Source of the DNA: a bacterium
GTDB taxonomy: Bacteria; Orphanbacterota; Orphanbacteria; Orphanbacterales; Orphanbacteraceae
Assembly: GCA_025782575.1 (NCBI GenBank)
Contig: JALGYY010000043.1
Coordinates: 142,501 to 206,500 of the forward strand
DNA: 64,000 nucleotides
Reading direction: 5' to 3'
In this document: positions 44,632 to 53,600 of the stretch, one piece after another
How the letters are laid out: each line of letters opens with the position of its first letter
Position numbering within the stretch: the stretch's first letter is position 1
Notes under the pieces: generated by a model
The model's database searches: none
What the model was told of the DNA's origin: nothing
What the model saw: only the letters and a program-made list of their open reading frames with translations
Position numbers and translations under genes: made by a program

Positions 44632-46131
44632 TCAACGGGAGGAGAGCGGAAGTTTTCCTCCCGTTTTCTCATGATTCAGAAGGGATCGGAACAGCGCTTC
44701 AAGCGTCTCCGGCCTGAAATCAAATGTATGAAATGACTCGGGAAGGTCCTCCCGGATCAGAGGCTCCGGGTCAAGAAGAGAGACCGCGATCAGCCTCTGC
44801 CCGAGGCGTTTCAGGCGACTGAGAAGAAGGCGCTGCCCCGGGGGATAGTCTCCCCTTCCGATCAGTCCCAGAACGACAGTATGGAAGCGTCCTGCTCTTC
44901 GGATCAGTGAGGCTACCCGCTGCCGGCCGGGGTTCCAGGAATAGCTGACGAGCGCGGCCCCCTCCCGGCGAGCGACGAGCGCCCGCGGCCCCTCCCAGTC
45001 GAGCGGTGCGGAGATCCGCCCCCCCAGTCGCCGGGGAACGATCGCCAGCAAAGGACCGGCGTCAATCGGTCGGAACCGGCCCCGGCCATGTCTGGCGATC
45101 CCCTCGCTCTCCCTTCCGCCAGGAGGCCGGACGAGCCTTCCCTGCGGCGGAACGGTCTTGAGGAGCCTGCCGATCCGGGCCGCGCTCCTCTCCGCCCTCT
45201 CCCTGTCAATTCGGCCCTCCCGGAGAGCGCTACCGAGCGATCGGGCAATCCTGGCGCCTGCGGCGATGGAACGGCCACTGCAGAAGAGATCAATTCCCGC
45301 CTGGAAACTCTCCTCCACCATGCTTCCTCCCCCATGACCTGCCATCTCGATCGCATCGGAAACGCAGACCCCCTCGAAGCCGAGGCGCTCTCGGAGCAAA
45401 GTCCGGATGACAGCCGGTGAAGCACTCGCCGGCCGGTTCCGGCCGGTCCCCCATGCCGGGACCGCCACATGAGCGATCATCACAGCTTCGACCCCCCCTT
45501 CCCGGATGGCATCCCGGAAGGGGAGAAGATCGCTTCGGGTGAGCTCGGCTGCCGAGCGATCATCTCTCGGCAAGCGGATGTGAGAATCGGAACGCACCCC
45601 GCCATGACCGGGGAAGTGCTTGATAACCGAATGAACTCCCCCCTTCCGGTAGCCCCGCATGGCCGCCCGACCGTGAAGGGAAACGAGCCGGGGCATTCCG
45701 CCGAATGAACGGGTTCCGATCACGGCGCTGCCGCCGGACGCCTGCACATCAAGACAGGGGGCAAACACCATATGAAATCCGGCCGCCCGGAGCCGGGCTC
45801 CCTGGGAGCGGCACCACAGCTCCGTCAGATCGGGATCACCGGCCGCTCCGAGGTGCATGGGTGAAGGAGCCCGGCCGACGATCCGGGCTGCAAATGAAAC
45901 GAGCCCCCCTTCGTGGTCAACGCCCACAAGGCCCGGACTGGGTTGATACGACCGGGCCTCACGTAGGAGGGCAGCGGACTGCTCGCCTGACTTCAGATTA
46001 GGTGGGAAGAGAATGAGATGCCCCACGAGCCCATCTTCCAGGGCACGCTTTTCATTCTCTCCGAGTGCGGCGGCGCGGGGCGGGGCCATGACCAGGCGGC
46101 CGGCCAGACGATCCCACCTGTCAGCGGCCAT
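44632..46131 (-). CDS. nagZ: Glycoside hydrolase family 3 beta-N-acetylhexosaminidase (NagZ-like)
   Basis: Protein of about 499 aa. ATG at 46131 has GGGGAAG upstream and overlaps the preceding stop by 11 bases. The GH3 catalytic domain has 'GLVGVDHEGGLVSFAAR' (substrate pocket), 'HMVFAPCLDVQ', the NagZ signature 'KHFPGHG' (about residues 171-177), 'SDSHIRLPRDDRS' with the acid/base His loop, and 'GVCVSDAIEMAG' holding the nucleophile Asp. A C-terminal domain of about 150 residues follows, which short NagZ enzymes lack but longer GH3 enzymes have. It should remove GlcNAc from muropeptides. No signal peptide is visible, so it is probably cytoplasmic like NagZ. Last gene of the recycling operon. 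Confidence 0.9.
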   Translation of the reverse strand: MAADRWDRLAGRLVMAPPRAAALGENEKRALEDGLVGHLILFPPNLKSGEQSAALLREARSYQPSPGLVGVDHEGGLVSFAARIVGRAPSPMHLGAAGDPDLTELWCRSQGARLRAAGFHMVFAPCLDVQASGGSAVIGTRSFGGMPRLVSLHGRAAMRGYRKGGVHSVIKHFPGHGGVRSDSHIRLPRDDRSAAELTRSDLLPFRDAIREGGVEAVMIAHVAVPAWGTGRNRPASASPAVIRTLLRERLGFEGVCVSDAIEMAGHGGGSMVEESFQAGIDLFCSGRSIAAGARIARSLGSALREGRIDRERAERSAARIGRLLKTVPPQGRLVRPPGGRESEGIARHGRGRFRPIDAGPLLAIVPRRLGGRISAPLDWEGPRALVARREGAALVSYSWNPGRQRVASLIRRAGRFHTVVLGLIGRGDYPPGQRLLLSRLKRLGQRLIAVSLLDPEPLIREDLPESFHTFDFRPETLEALFRSLLNHEKTGGKLPLSSR

Positions 46132-47446
46132 TGGCTTCCCCGGTCCCGGCGCCCAAGTCGACCAGTCGAACACCCGGATAGTAATGCGACAGGATCTGTT
46201 CGAAGGAGTACCCCGCTTCTGCAAGTCCCATCGCTCCCCACTGGCACATGCCGATCCCGTGGCCGAAACCGCGCCCTTCGATCTGAATCTCCCTGACAAA
46301 CCCCCTCGACCGATTCACTTTCAATCGGATCCAACTGCTCCTCAGGATTCCGCCGTCCGACGGCCGCCGAAGAACCCAGCGTACGCGGTCACCCCTGATC
46401 GGGATCTCTCCCCCTTCGGTTTCAAACAGGACGGTATGGACCCGGCCAGATCTCCCCCGCCGTTCCACCCGGACATTCCGCAGCCTGCCGAGTTCGTCCT
46501 GGTCCCGGTCCGATTCGCGGGCCAATTCCTTCATGACTGAATCGATCGCATCGAAACCGTTGATCTCTACGGACCAGCTGAACCGGGGGGATGCCCGGCA
46601 ATAGGCGCGTTCGGGATCAGGTGAACGACCGGGAGCATCATGAACACCTCGGAGATAGGGGGCGGGCTCCCGGTCGAACCAGATCTCCTCGAGAGGGGCC
46701 GTCCGGCCGCCACATGTGGAGGAGTAGTATGTGCGGAGCAACTCATTCCCGTAGGCTGCTACGATCCCGGCAGTCTCATCAATCGCCCTGTCGACGACCC
46801 GGTCCGTCTTTTCCAGCCCCCGATAGACCTGGTCCTGCTCGTCACTTCTAAGATCCCAGAGCTCGCCGGAGTCATCGATCTGAGAGAGAGCGTACGTTCG
46901 GGCGGCGACAGCCTGGGCCTTCAGGGCCTCTATCTTCTCTTCCTTCAAGAAACCGATCTCCCAGGGAACGACCCCCCGAAGATAGGATTCGAGGCCGATG
47001 CGATTGATGGCCACGAGCCCCGTGCTGTCGGCAAAGACGTCGAGTGTGCCGGCATAGGGCCTCCCACGAAAGTGGAATGGCTCACCGGCAACCGGTAGCA
47101 CGCTGACGGCGGGGGGGAGTACCCGCGATTCCCCCTCCCCCCTCAGCATTAGATTGTGAATGTTTCTCCATTGAATCGTCAGGTCCCCCTCGGGGGGAAT
47201 CTCCATGGAGCCCCCCTCCCAGATCAGCCTTCCCCCCGTCGGGAGAAGAACCGACAGGGACTCCCCGTCGACCAGAAGAGCGATCCGCAGGGGGGCGACC
47301 ACGCGGGCCGGAGTCGACAGGATTGCAGGCGGCCTCTCCCGCGCAGGGGAACCAAGTGGAGAGGGTGAGCGGGGTGTGCACGCCGTGCTCAGAAGAGCGG
47401 CGCTGATGAACGCGAGTAGAGCTTGCCTGCTGATCGGTTGTTTCAT
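46121..47446 (-). CDS. SpoIID/LytB-family lipoprotein
   Basis: Protein of 441 aa with a lipoprotein signal ('LLSTAC'). Its ATG at 47446 overlaps the AnmK stop (ATGA). SpoIID landmarks are 'LESYLRGVVPWEIGF', 'ALKAQAVAARTYAL', 'TYYSSTCGGRT' and 'GRGFGHGIGMCQWGAMGLAEAG' followed by 'ILSHYYPG'. SpoIID of Bacillus is a lytic transglycosylase that cuts glycan strands stripped of peptides; LytB is its amidase enhancer relative. Here it would sit in the periplasm and release anhydro-sugar fragments. Being in one operon with AnmK and NagZ-like enzymes fits this directly. Confidence 0.93.
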   Translation of the reverse strand: MKQPISRQALLAFISAALLSTACTPRSPSPLGSPARERPPAILSTPARVVAPLRIALLVDGESLSVLLPTGGRLIWEGGSMEIPPEGDLTIQWRNIHNLMLRGEGESRVLPPAVSVLPVAGEPFHFRGRPYAGTLDVFADSTGLVAINRIGLESYLRGVVPWEIGFLKEEKIEALKAQAVAARTYALSQIDDSGELWDLRSDEQDQVYRGLEKTDRVVDRAIDETAGIVAAYGNELLRTYYSSTCGGRTAPLEEIWFDREPAPYLRGVHDAPGRSPDPERAYCRASPRFSWSVEINGFDAIDSVMKELARESDRDQDELGRLRNVRVERRGRSGRVHTVLFETEGGEIPIRGDRVRWVLRRPSDGGILRSSWIRLKVNRSRGFVREIQIEGRGFGHGIGMCQWGAMGLAEAGYSFEQILSHYYPGVRLVDLGAGTGEANGR

Positions 47447-48624
47447 TGACTCACTCTCGAAGGGATTGTGATTCGTGTTGGACCGTCACCCGGAATAAGC
47501 TCCCCCAGCAATGGCGCACCCCGGGCGCCCGTGATCCTTTTCATTGGATAGCGGCGGCCGAGGACCATCTCCCTGGCGAGCACGGCAAAACCGATCGCCT
47601 CACGGGCCTCTGACCTATGGCCGAGCTCCTCGAAGCGTCGGTGATTCCGGCCTGGCAAGAGCTGCTCGATCAGGGAGACCAGATAGAGGTTCCGGGTACC
47701 GCCACCACAAAGATAGACTTCGGTCCCTTTTACTGTATGCCGCCTGATCGCCCTGGCGGCGCACTCCGCTGTAAACCTGGTGACCGTAGCCAGCAGATCA
47801 CGAGTGGACCGGCCGTTTTTCCTACCATTCATCATGATCGTCTCGGCAAGTTCATCGCCGAACTCCTCGGTGCCGGTCGACTGAGGGGGGCGTCTCCTGA
47901 GATAGGGATGGGCCATGAGCTCACGCAGAATTTCTTCGTCCACACGGCCGGTCCGGGCGAGCTTCCCCCCCCTGTCCATCCGGAGGCGGCCGGAACTCGA
48001 AAGCCGCGAGATCCGATCGATAAGAGAGTTCCCGGGTCCCGTATCATAGGAGAGGACATCCTCCCAGACCCCACCCGCAGGAAGATAGGTGAAGTTGGCG
48101 ATCCCCCCGATGTTCAACAGGACGCGATCCACCTTTTCCGAACGATAGAGAAGCCAGTCGGAGAGTGGGAGCAGGGGCGCACCCTGTCCGCCGCTGGCGA
48201 TGTCGGCCGCGCGGAAACGGGCGACTGTTGGGAGGCCTGTGACAACGGCTATGGTGGCCGGATCCCCGATCTGCCATGAAGCGCCGTGGCGCCCCCGGGG
48301 AGCGTGAAGAATCGTCTGGCCGTGGCTCCCGATGAGATCGGCTTTCCGATGTTCTTTCTTCCCTATGAGGCGATTCGCAGCGGCGGCGAACCGTTCGCCG
48401 AGCGCCCGATCGAGCCGGGCCATTCTCTCGGAATCAATTGCGCCTCCGGTGGTTGCATCCGCCAGCTCTCTTCGCATGGCAACGGAAAACGGAGTCGACC
48501 GAAAGGATTCCAGTTCGGCTCGAACCTGCCCGGCTCTCTCATGAAAACGGACGAGGGCGGCGTCAATCCCATCCATCGACGTGCCGGACAACAGCCCGAT
48601 CACCCGGCGGGGGCGCCCGATCAT
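47443..48624 (-). CDS. anmK: Anhydro-N-acetylmuramic acid kinase
   Basis: Converts 1,6-anhydro-MurNAc and ATP to MurNAc-6-phosphate. The protein is 393 aa. The start ATG at 48624 is followed by 'VIGLLSGTSMDGIDAALVRF', the family's N-terminal signature. Other landmarks are 'DLIGSHGQTILHAP', 'PTVARFRAADIASGGQGAPL', 'VLLNIGGIANFTYLP' and 'GTEEFGDE'. The start overlaps the stop of the transporter gene (ATGA), and its own stop overlaps the SpoIID-like start. The usual next enzyme, a MurQ etherase, is not in the window. Confidence 0.97.
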   Translation of the reverse strand: MIGRPRRVIGLLSGTSMDGIDAALVRFHERAGQVRAELESFRSTPFSVAMRRELADATTGGAIDSERMARLDRALGERFAAAANRLIGKKEHRKADLIGSHGQTILHAPRGRHGASWQIGDPATIAVVTGLPTVARFRAADIASGGQGAPLLPLSDWLLYRSEKVDRVLLNIGGIANFTYLPAGGVWEDVLSYDTGPGNSLIDRISRLSSSGRLRMDRGGKLARTGRVDEEILRELMAHPYLRRRPPQSTGTEEFGDELAETIMMNGRKNGRSTRDLLATVTRFTAECAARAIRRHTVKGTEVYLCGGGTRNLYLVSLIEQLLPGRNHRRFEELGHRSEAREAIGFAVLAREMVLGRRYPMKRITGARGAPLLGELIPGDGPTRITIPSRVSQ

Positions 48625-50318
48625 TCCATTCCCTCCTCGTCGAGCGATCGCAGCAGATACCAGCCTCCGACCATGGAGACGATGATGGAGAGAACGCCGA
48701 GTCCCGCCTGGCCGAACAGCAGCCACCCGGTTCCGAATAGGAAGAAGTAGAGCGACATCGTTGCGATGAACCAGAGGAAGAGCCACCGGGAGAGCGCGTT
48801 CGGCTCCCCTTTTTCCCGGAATGGCCCCCAGAACCCGACCGGTCTTACTTTCGCGCAGAATGCGCGGAGCCGTTCCTCATCTACAGGTGAGGTGAGAAAC
48901 GTGACCGGCACCCAGACAGCGGCCGAGAGGCCGACGATCACCGGGATGCTGTAAGGGAACACCAGCTCGGGGAACCAGACGCGAATCACTATATTCGCGA
49001 GGATCGAGGCGAGGATGGCCGAGAGTTCCGACCAGGCGTTCACCCGCCACCAGATCCAGCGGAGGACATAGACGAGGCCGGCGCCGGCGCCGAGAGAAAT
49101 CGTGAGAATCCACGCACCGGTGATCGTGTTGTAGCGAAGAGCGACCAGTCCTCCAAGTACCATGAGGAGAACGGTGGAGATCCTCGAAACCAGAATAAGC
49201 CGGCGCTCGCCAGCACTCTTGTGAATAAATCGCCGGTAAATGTCGTTTACAAGATACGAGGCTCCCCAGTTCAAGTGCGTGTCGATCGTGGACATGAACG
49301 CGGCGAGCAGCGATGCAACGAGTATCCCCTTCCAGACTGACGGCAGGACCGCCAGCGCGGTGAGAGGATAGGCGGCCTTGTGATCGGCCAGATCGGGATA
49401 GAGGACGAGGGAGGCGAGAGCGACCAGAACCCACGGCCATGTTCGGAGACCGTAATGCGCGAAGTTGAACCAGATCGTCGCCCGAAGCGCCTCGCGATCA
49501 TTTTTTGACGCCGCCATCCGCTGGATAATAATACCGCCGCCGTCGGCATTGTCGGTACACCACCATAGAAATGTGATGTAGAGAAGAAAAGCTGATGCAG
49601 GTAAGAATGAGTCCCCCCCCATGGCCGGGAAGAAGCGCATGAACGCCTCCCCTTCTGCAGGGCCGATCGATTCCAGAAAGCCGGTACGCCCCCCGATCTC
49701 TCGCCAGGCGAAGAAGCCGGCCGCTCCGGCGCCCGTCATGGCGAGGAGGAACTGAACCAGATCGGTGACGACGACCCCCCAGAATCCTGACAGAACGGCG
49801 TAGCTGAGGGCGATCGCGCAGGAGACTGAAACGGCCATCACTTTGCTGACGTCGGGGAAAATACTGCTCACCAGAGTAGCCATGGCGAGAATCACGAATC
49901 CCATCACCAGGCAGTTCTTGACAGTGGAATAGTAGAAGCCACGAAATCCGCGGAGGATTGCGGCCCCACGGCCGGAATAGCGGATCTCGGTCACTTCAGC
50001 GTCAGTCATCACACCGGCCCGGCGCCAGAAGCGGGCGAACAGCAGGGCGGATAGCATGCCTCCCACCGCATAGGTCCACCAGAACCAGTTTCCGGCGATA
50101 CCATGTTTCCTAACAAGTTCGGTCACGGCGAGAGGTGTATCGGCGGCAAAGGAGGTAGCCACCATAGATGTACCTGCGAGCCACCAGGGGAGGCTCCGGC
50201 CGGACAGGAAGTACTCCTCTATCCCTTTACCCGCCCGGCGGGCGAAGAAGATCCCGACAGCCAGGGCGAAGAGCACATAGCCCCCCACAATGACCCAATC
50301 GATCGTAGCGAGCCCCAA
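48621..50318 (-). CDS. Sodium:solute symporter (SSS family)
   Basis: Membrane transporter of 565 aa with about 13 to 14 hydrophobic segments. TTG start at 50318 with GGGGAGG four bases upstream; the first helix is 'WVIVGGYVLFALAVGIFFAR'. The family signature region 'FFARRAGKGIEEYFLSGRSLPWW' is followed by 'GTSMVATSFAADTPLAVTELV' (Na+ site). It is the first gene of a four-gene operon with AnmK, a SpoIID-like enzyme and a NagZ-like enzyme. The inferred substrate is therefore a peptidoglycan sugar such as anhydro-MurNAc or a disaccharide. The sequence alone does not prove this; SSS members also carry sialic acid, glucose or proline. Confidence 0.93.
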   Translation of the reverse strand: MGLATIDWVIVGGYVLFALAVGIFFARRAGKGIEEYFLSGRSLPWWLAGTSMVATSFAADTPLAVTELVRKHGIAGNWFWWTYAVGGMLSALLFARFWRRAGVMTDAEVTEIRYSGRGAAILRGFRGFYYSTVKNCLVMGFVILAMATLVSSIFPDVSKVMAVSVSCAIALSYAVLSGFWGVVVTDLVQFLLAMTGAGAAGFFAWREIGGRTGFLESIGPAEGEAFMRFFPAMGGDSFLPASAFLLYITFLWWCTDNADGGGIIIQRMAASKNDREALRATIWFNFAHYGLRTWPWVLVALASLVLYPDLADHKAAYPLTALAVLPSVWKGILVASLLAAFMSTIDTHLNWGASYLVNDIYRRFIHKSAGERRLILVSRISTVLLMVLGGLVALRYNTITGAWILTISLGAGAGLVYVLRWIWWRVNAWSELSAILASILANIVIRVWFPELVFPYSIPVIVGLSAAVWVPVTFLTSPVDEERLRAFCAKVRPVGFWGPFREKGEPNALSRWLFLWFIATMSLYFFLFGTGWLLFGQAGLGVLSIIVSMVGGWYLLRSLDEEGME

Positions 50319-50461
50319 TCGTCCTCCCCTCTCCCCAGGCCGGGAAACGACTTCGGAGCCTTTCCGCCGTGCGATTCGGTTTCCCGGGGGGTCACGGTGA
50401 GGGATGGTAACACAACGGGAGGCGCGACGCGCCCCCCGGGAAACCGAAATATTTCTTCTAT

Positions 50462-50489
50462 ATTATAGTATGCAGTTAGCGGTCCCTAA
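50462..50489 (-). promoter_or_regulatory. Possible promoter of the peptidoglycan-recycling operon
   Basis: Minus strand TATAAT (50467-50462), an exact -10 box, with TTAGGG at 50489-50484 (16-base spacing), a weak -35. It lies about 145 bases upstream of the TTG start. Confidence 0.4.
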
Positions 50490-50519
50490 CATGGAAAAGG
50501 ACGATAAGCCGCCCCCTCA

Positions 50520-50667
50520 CGAACCGGGCTGTCTCCCTTTGAAGGAGGCCTAAGCGGGACGAGGCGGGGCGGGACCCGCTTAATTCTGGGGACACAATAC
50601 TCAATTCTACCGCTCCGCTTTGGCGGAATTGAGTATTGTGTCCCCAGAATTAATTGAGCCCGGTTCG
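50520..50667. mobile_element. Nested palindromic element (REP/MITE-like)
   Basis: 148 bases of nested inverted repeats. Outer arms CGAACCGGGCT and AGCCCGGTTCG (11 bp, 50520-50530 and 50657-50667). Inside is a hairpin TAAGCGGG/CCCGCTTA (50551-50558, 50575-50582), then a perfect 28-bp hairpin (50580-50607 with 50626-50653, loop 18 bases) whose arms read AATTCTGGGGACACAATACT. From memory, a 'TTCTGGGGACAC.ATACTTAATT' motif recurs with REP-associated tyrosine transposases (RAYT) in many genomes. No transposase is in this window, so it would move in trans. It lies between two same-strand genes, downstream of the C25 gene. Confidence 0.75.
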
Positions 50668-50691
50668 CGGGGGGCTTTTGCAGGTCGCCTC

Positions 50692-53600
50692 CTAAAGATC
50701 TTCTTCCCCAACCCGAAGGGACCGGATAACCGCCTTGCCCAGCTGCTCGGCCGAGTCCCCTCCCCTTCTGGCCCGGAGCCGGTAAATATAGACGCCATTT
50801 GCAATCTGGTCGCCATCTGCGTCCCTTCCGTCCCACATGTCGGGGTTCTCATTGTATCCGGCCCTGGCCGACAGTCCGCGGATCGTGCGGATCCGCTTAC
50901 CGGTAACAGTGAAGATCTCCACCTGTACATTGTCGGCGTTATCAGTGAGGTCATAGTAAAACCCGGTACGCCCCCGGAAAGGATTGGGGTAATTCAGCAG
51001 GTCGAGAATCCGGAAACCGGTATCCACATCGAATGAGTACGTCTTCGTCTGGCCGAGAACGCTGACCTTCAAGACGTGGTTCCCGGAGCCGAGCGAGGGA
51101 GTGAGCGAAACGACCCACAGATTCCCGTTTACCTGAAAGAGGGAATCGTGATCTATCGGGATGTCGTCGATGCTCACAAGCAGAGACGAATCGGCTACCG
51201 CGAGAGGGGTGGTGATCTCGATGCGGATCTCCGGGTTTGGTGAGACATAACCGCCCGGGGGAACAGTCTCGCCGTCGAAAGTCACATCGACGTTAATGCG
51301 GACGCTCAGCACGAACTCGGTTACCCGTTGATTGCTGTCCACCGCCCGGAACACGACATCGTACTCACCCTCCTGCACGCTCGTTTCATAGGTCAGTACC
51401 CAGGCCCGCTGATCGGTAGAAAGCGCGCTATCCAATTCAAGAGCATACCCACTCGTATCCACGAGGCCGATCCGGTCAAACACCCGGATAGAATCGGGAT
51501 CCAGTCTTGTTTCGTCGTGAATTCTGGCGACGATCTGCACAGGTGATCCGTCGACATGGCCGATCAGTGTGGAACCGTTCTCCACGTCCACGCCGTCTAC
51601 GGTCACGTCGAATGTCGGCTCGAGAGCGTCGAGTTGAAGAGCCGGATCGCCGAACAGCGCATAGCGGCGGATCACTTCGGCGCTCCCGCGTGACTGGAAC
51701 AGGACGAAGTCAGACAGACCGAGTGCGAGAGCTTCACCGAGCGACCAGCGGGGCACTCCGGCGAACCAGGGTGGCGGGTTCTCGGGGGCGACCCCGGGGA
51801 TCACACCGGGGGTCTTGAAAAAATACTTGAGAATAGAATCATTCAACTGTAGATTAGGCTGAAGAAACTCGATCCCCGTCGATCCGAATGTGGCGACCGA
51901 ACCTCCATTGGTACTCTTCATCATCTCTTCCGTCACCGCTTCGAAGCTCTGAGATTGCCAGCGATCGAACTCGGAGATGGAACATCCATAGGCCATGAAG
52001 ATATAGGGTCTCCCGGCGTTCTCCGTCTTCTCATCGAGATCAAAAGAAATTCGATTCCGGTAGTCGACGCCGTTACGGAGGATGATCTCATGGGTCAGCA
52101 CCATACGGTTGCCGTGGCCCTGAAAATTAACGAGCAGAACACCCTCGTTCAGCTCCTGGAAGATCTTCTCCGTCACCGTGGCCCGGGAGTCTCGAATCGT
52201 GCAGTCCACGTCCGCCTGGTTCGAATCAGTGAGCGCGGAACTGCAGGGACATCCAGCATGAACCGGGTCCGTCCAGGAAGAGAGAAACACATTTACCGTG
52301 TCAATCCCCTGAGCGGCGCTCAGTTTCAGATCTTCCGCGTACTCACGCGTCTTCGTTTCGAACTGGGTCTGGAGCCGGTTCCGAATACAACCCGACTCAA
52401 ACGTCCAGGCATCATCAGAAATGAACATGACCCGTCCACGCCAGGCGTCGTCTGAACCGTATTCTTCATAGGCCATTGTCTTAGCCGTCATCGCGGCGAC
52501 ATCTTCAGGCGTGTCGGCCGGAAAGCGGCCGATCAGAAGCTCTGCAAGATGGTCATGGTCACCGTCGAGCAGACCGAACCATGGATCGCTGGCGTCCCAG
52601 TGATCGCCGCTTCCGTAGATCACCCGCTGATAGTCTGGAAAGGAGGGCACGTAGTCGAAATCATCACGGTTATTGAACGCCCCCCCCCTATTGGTCGCCT
52701 TGTCCTTGTAATCTTCAAAGCCGTCACCCACCAGCAACACCCAACCGGGCGTCATCCCCCATCTCTCGAACCCGTAGCGCAGGTAATTCTGGATGGCGAG
52801 GGGATCCTTGATCCCGCCATGGAATTCATCGTACACATCGCTGATCCGTGCCCGCTGCACCGTGTACCCCGTGCTGTTCCTGTAATCGACAAAGGGCTGG
52901 AGTGATTCGTAGAAGTCATCCCAGGTGACGACCAGATAGTCCCCCTCCGTCTCAGCCAGCCTGGTCGGGTCGTCCGGTTCAATGTCATTTTCGTCCACAA
53001 GGAGAAGAGCGGAAACACTCGCCGCAGCATATCGGCGTCTACTCGAAACGGAATCCTGAAGGGTCACCCGAAACCGGCCGCTTCCATCACTCAGAGGATT
53101 CACTACAAGAGCGCGGGAATCATATCTGTCCGTTACGTCGAACAGATAGATCTCGTCCTCGTCAAAGCCGTCGATCTCCATTTCAACATCGCCCATGGCA
53201 GGCCCGTTCGAGAAATCGAGGGCGCCGTCGTGGGCGCGATAGAGAAAGTTCGCATGGATCTCGTACCAGTCAAGATATCCGTATGCTCCGGCTATGGTCG
53301 TGCTTGCATCATTTCCCCTGGAACCGAAGAAGCGGAACTGGTTAGTCCCTTCCGAGAGGGTCGAGGCGTCGCGGTTCCTCTCCTCACGGAATAGATGTGC
53401 CTTTTCGTTTAGAACGAGAAGATTGAGTACCGTATCCCCCTCTGCCTCACTCCGGAGAACGAAACGATGGAATGTCTGTCGGTTGTTCGTCCTAAGGTGG
53501 GTTAGCACCTTGGCCTTCACTGCAAACGGCACCGATGGATCGGGATGGGGGAGATCAACCTCGGTTACACGGTTGTTCCCCAGTTCATTCATGGCGAAAT

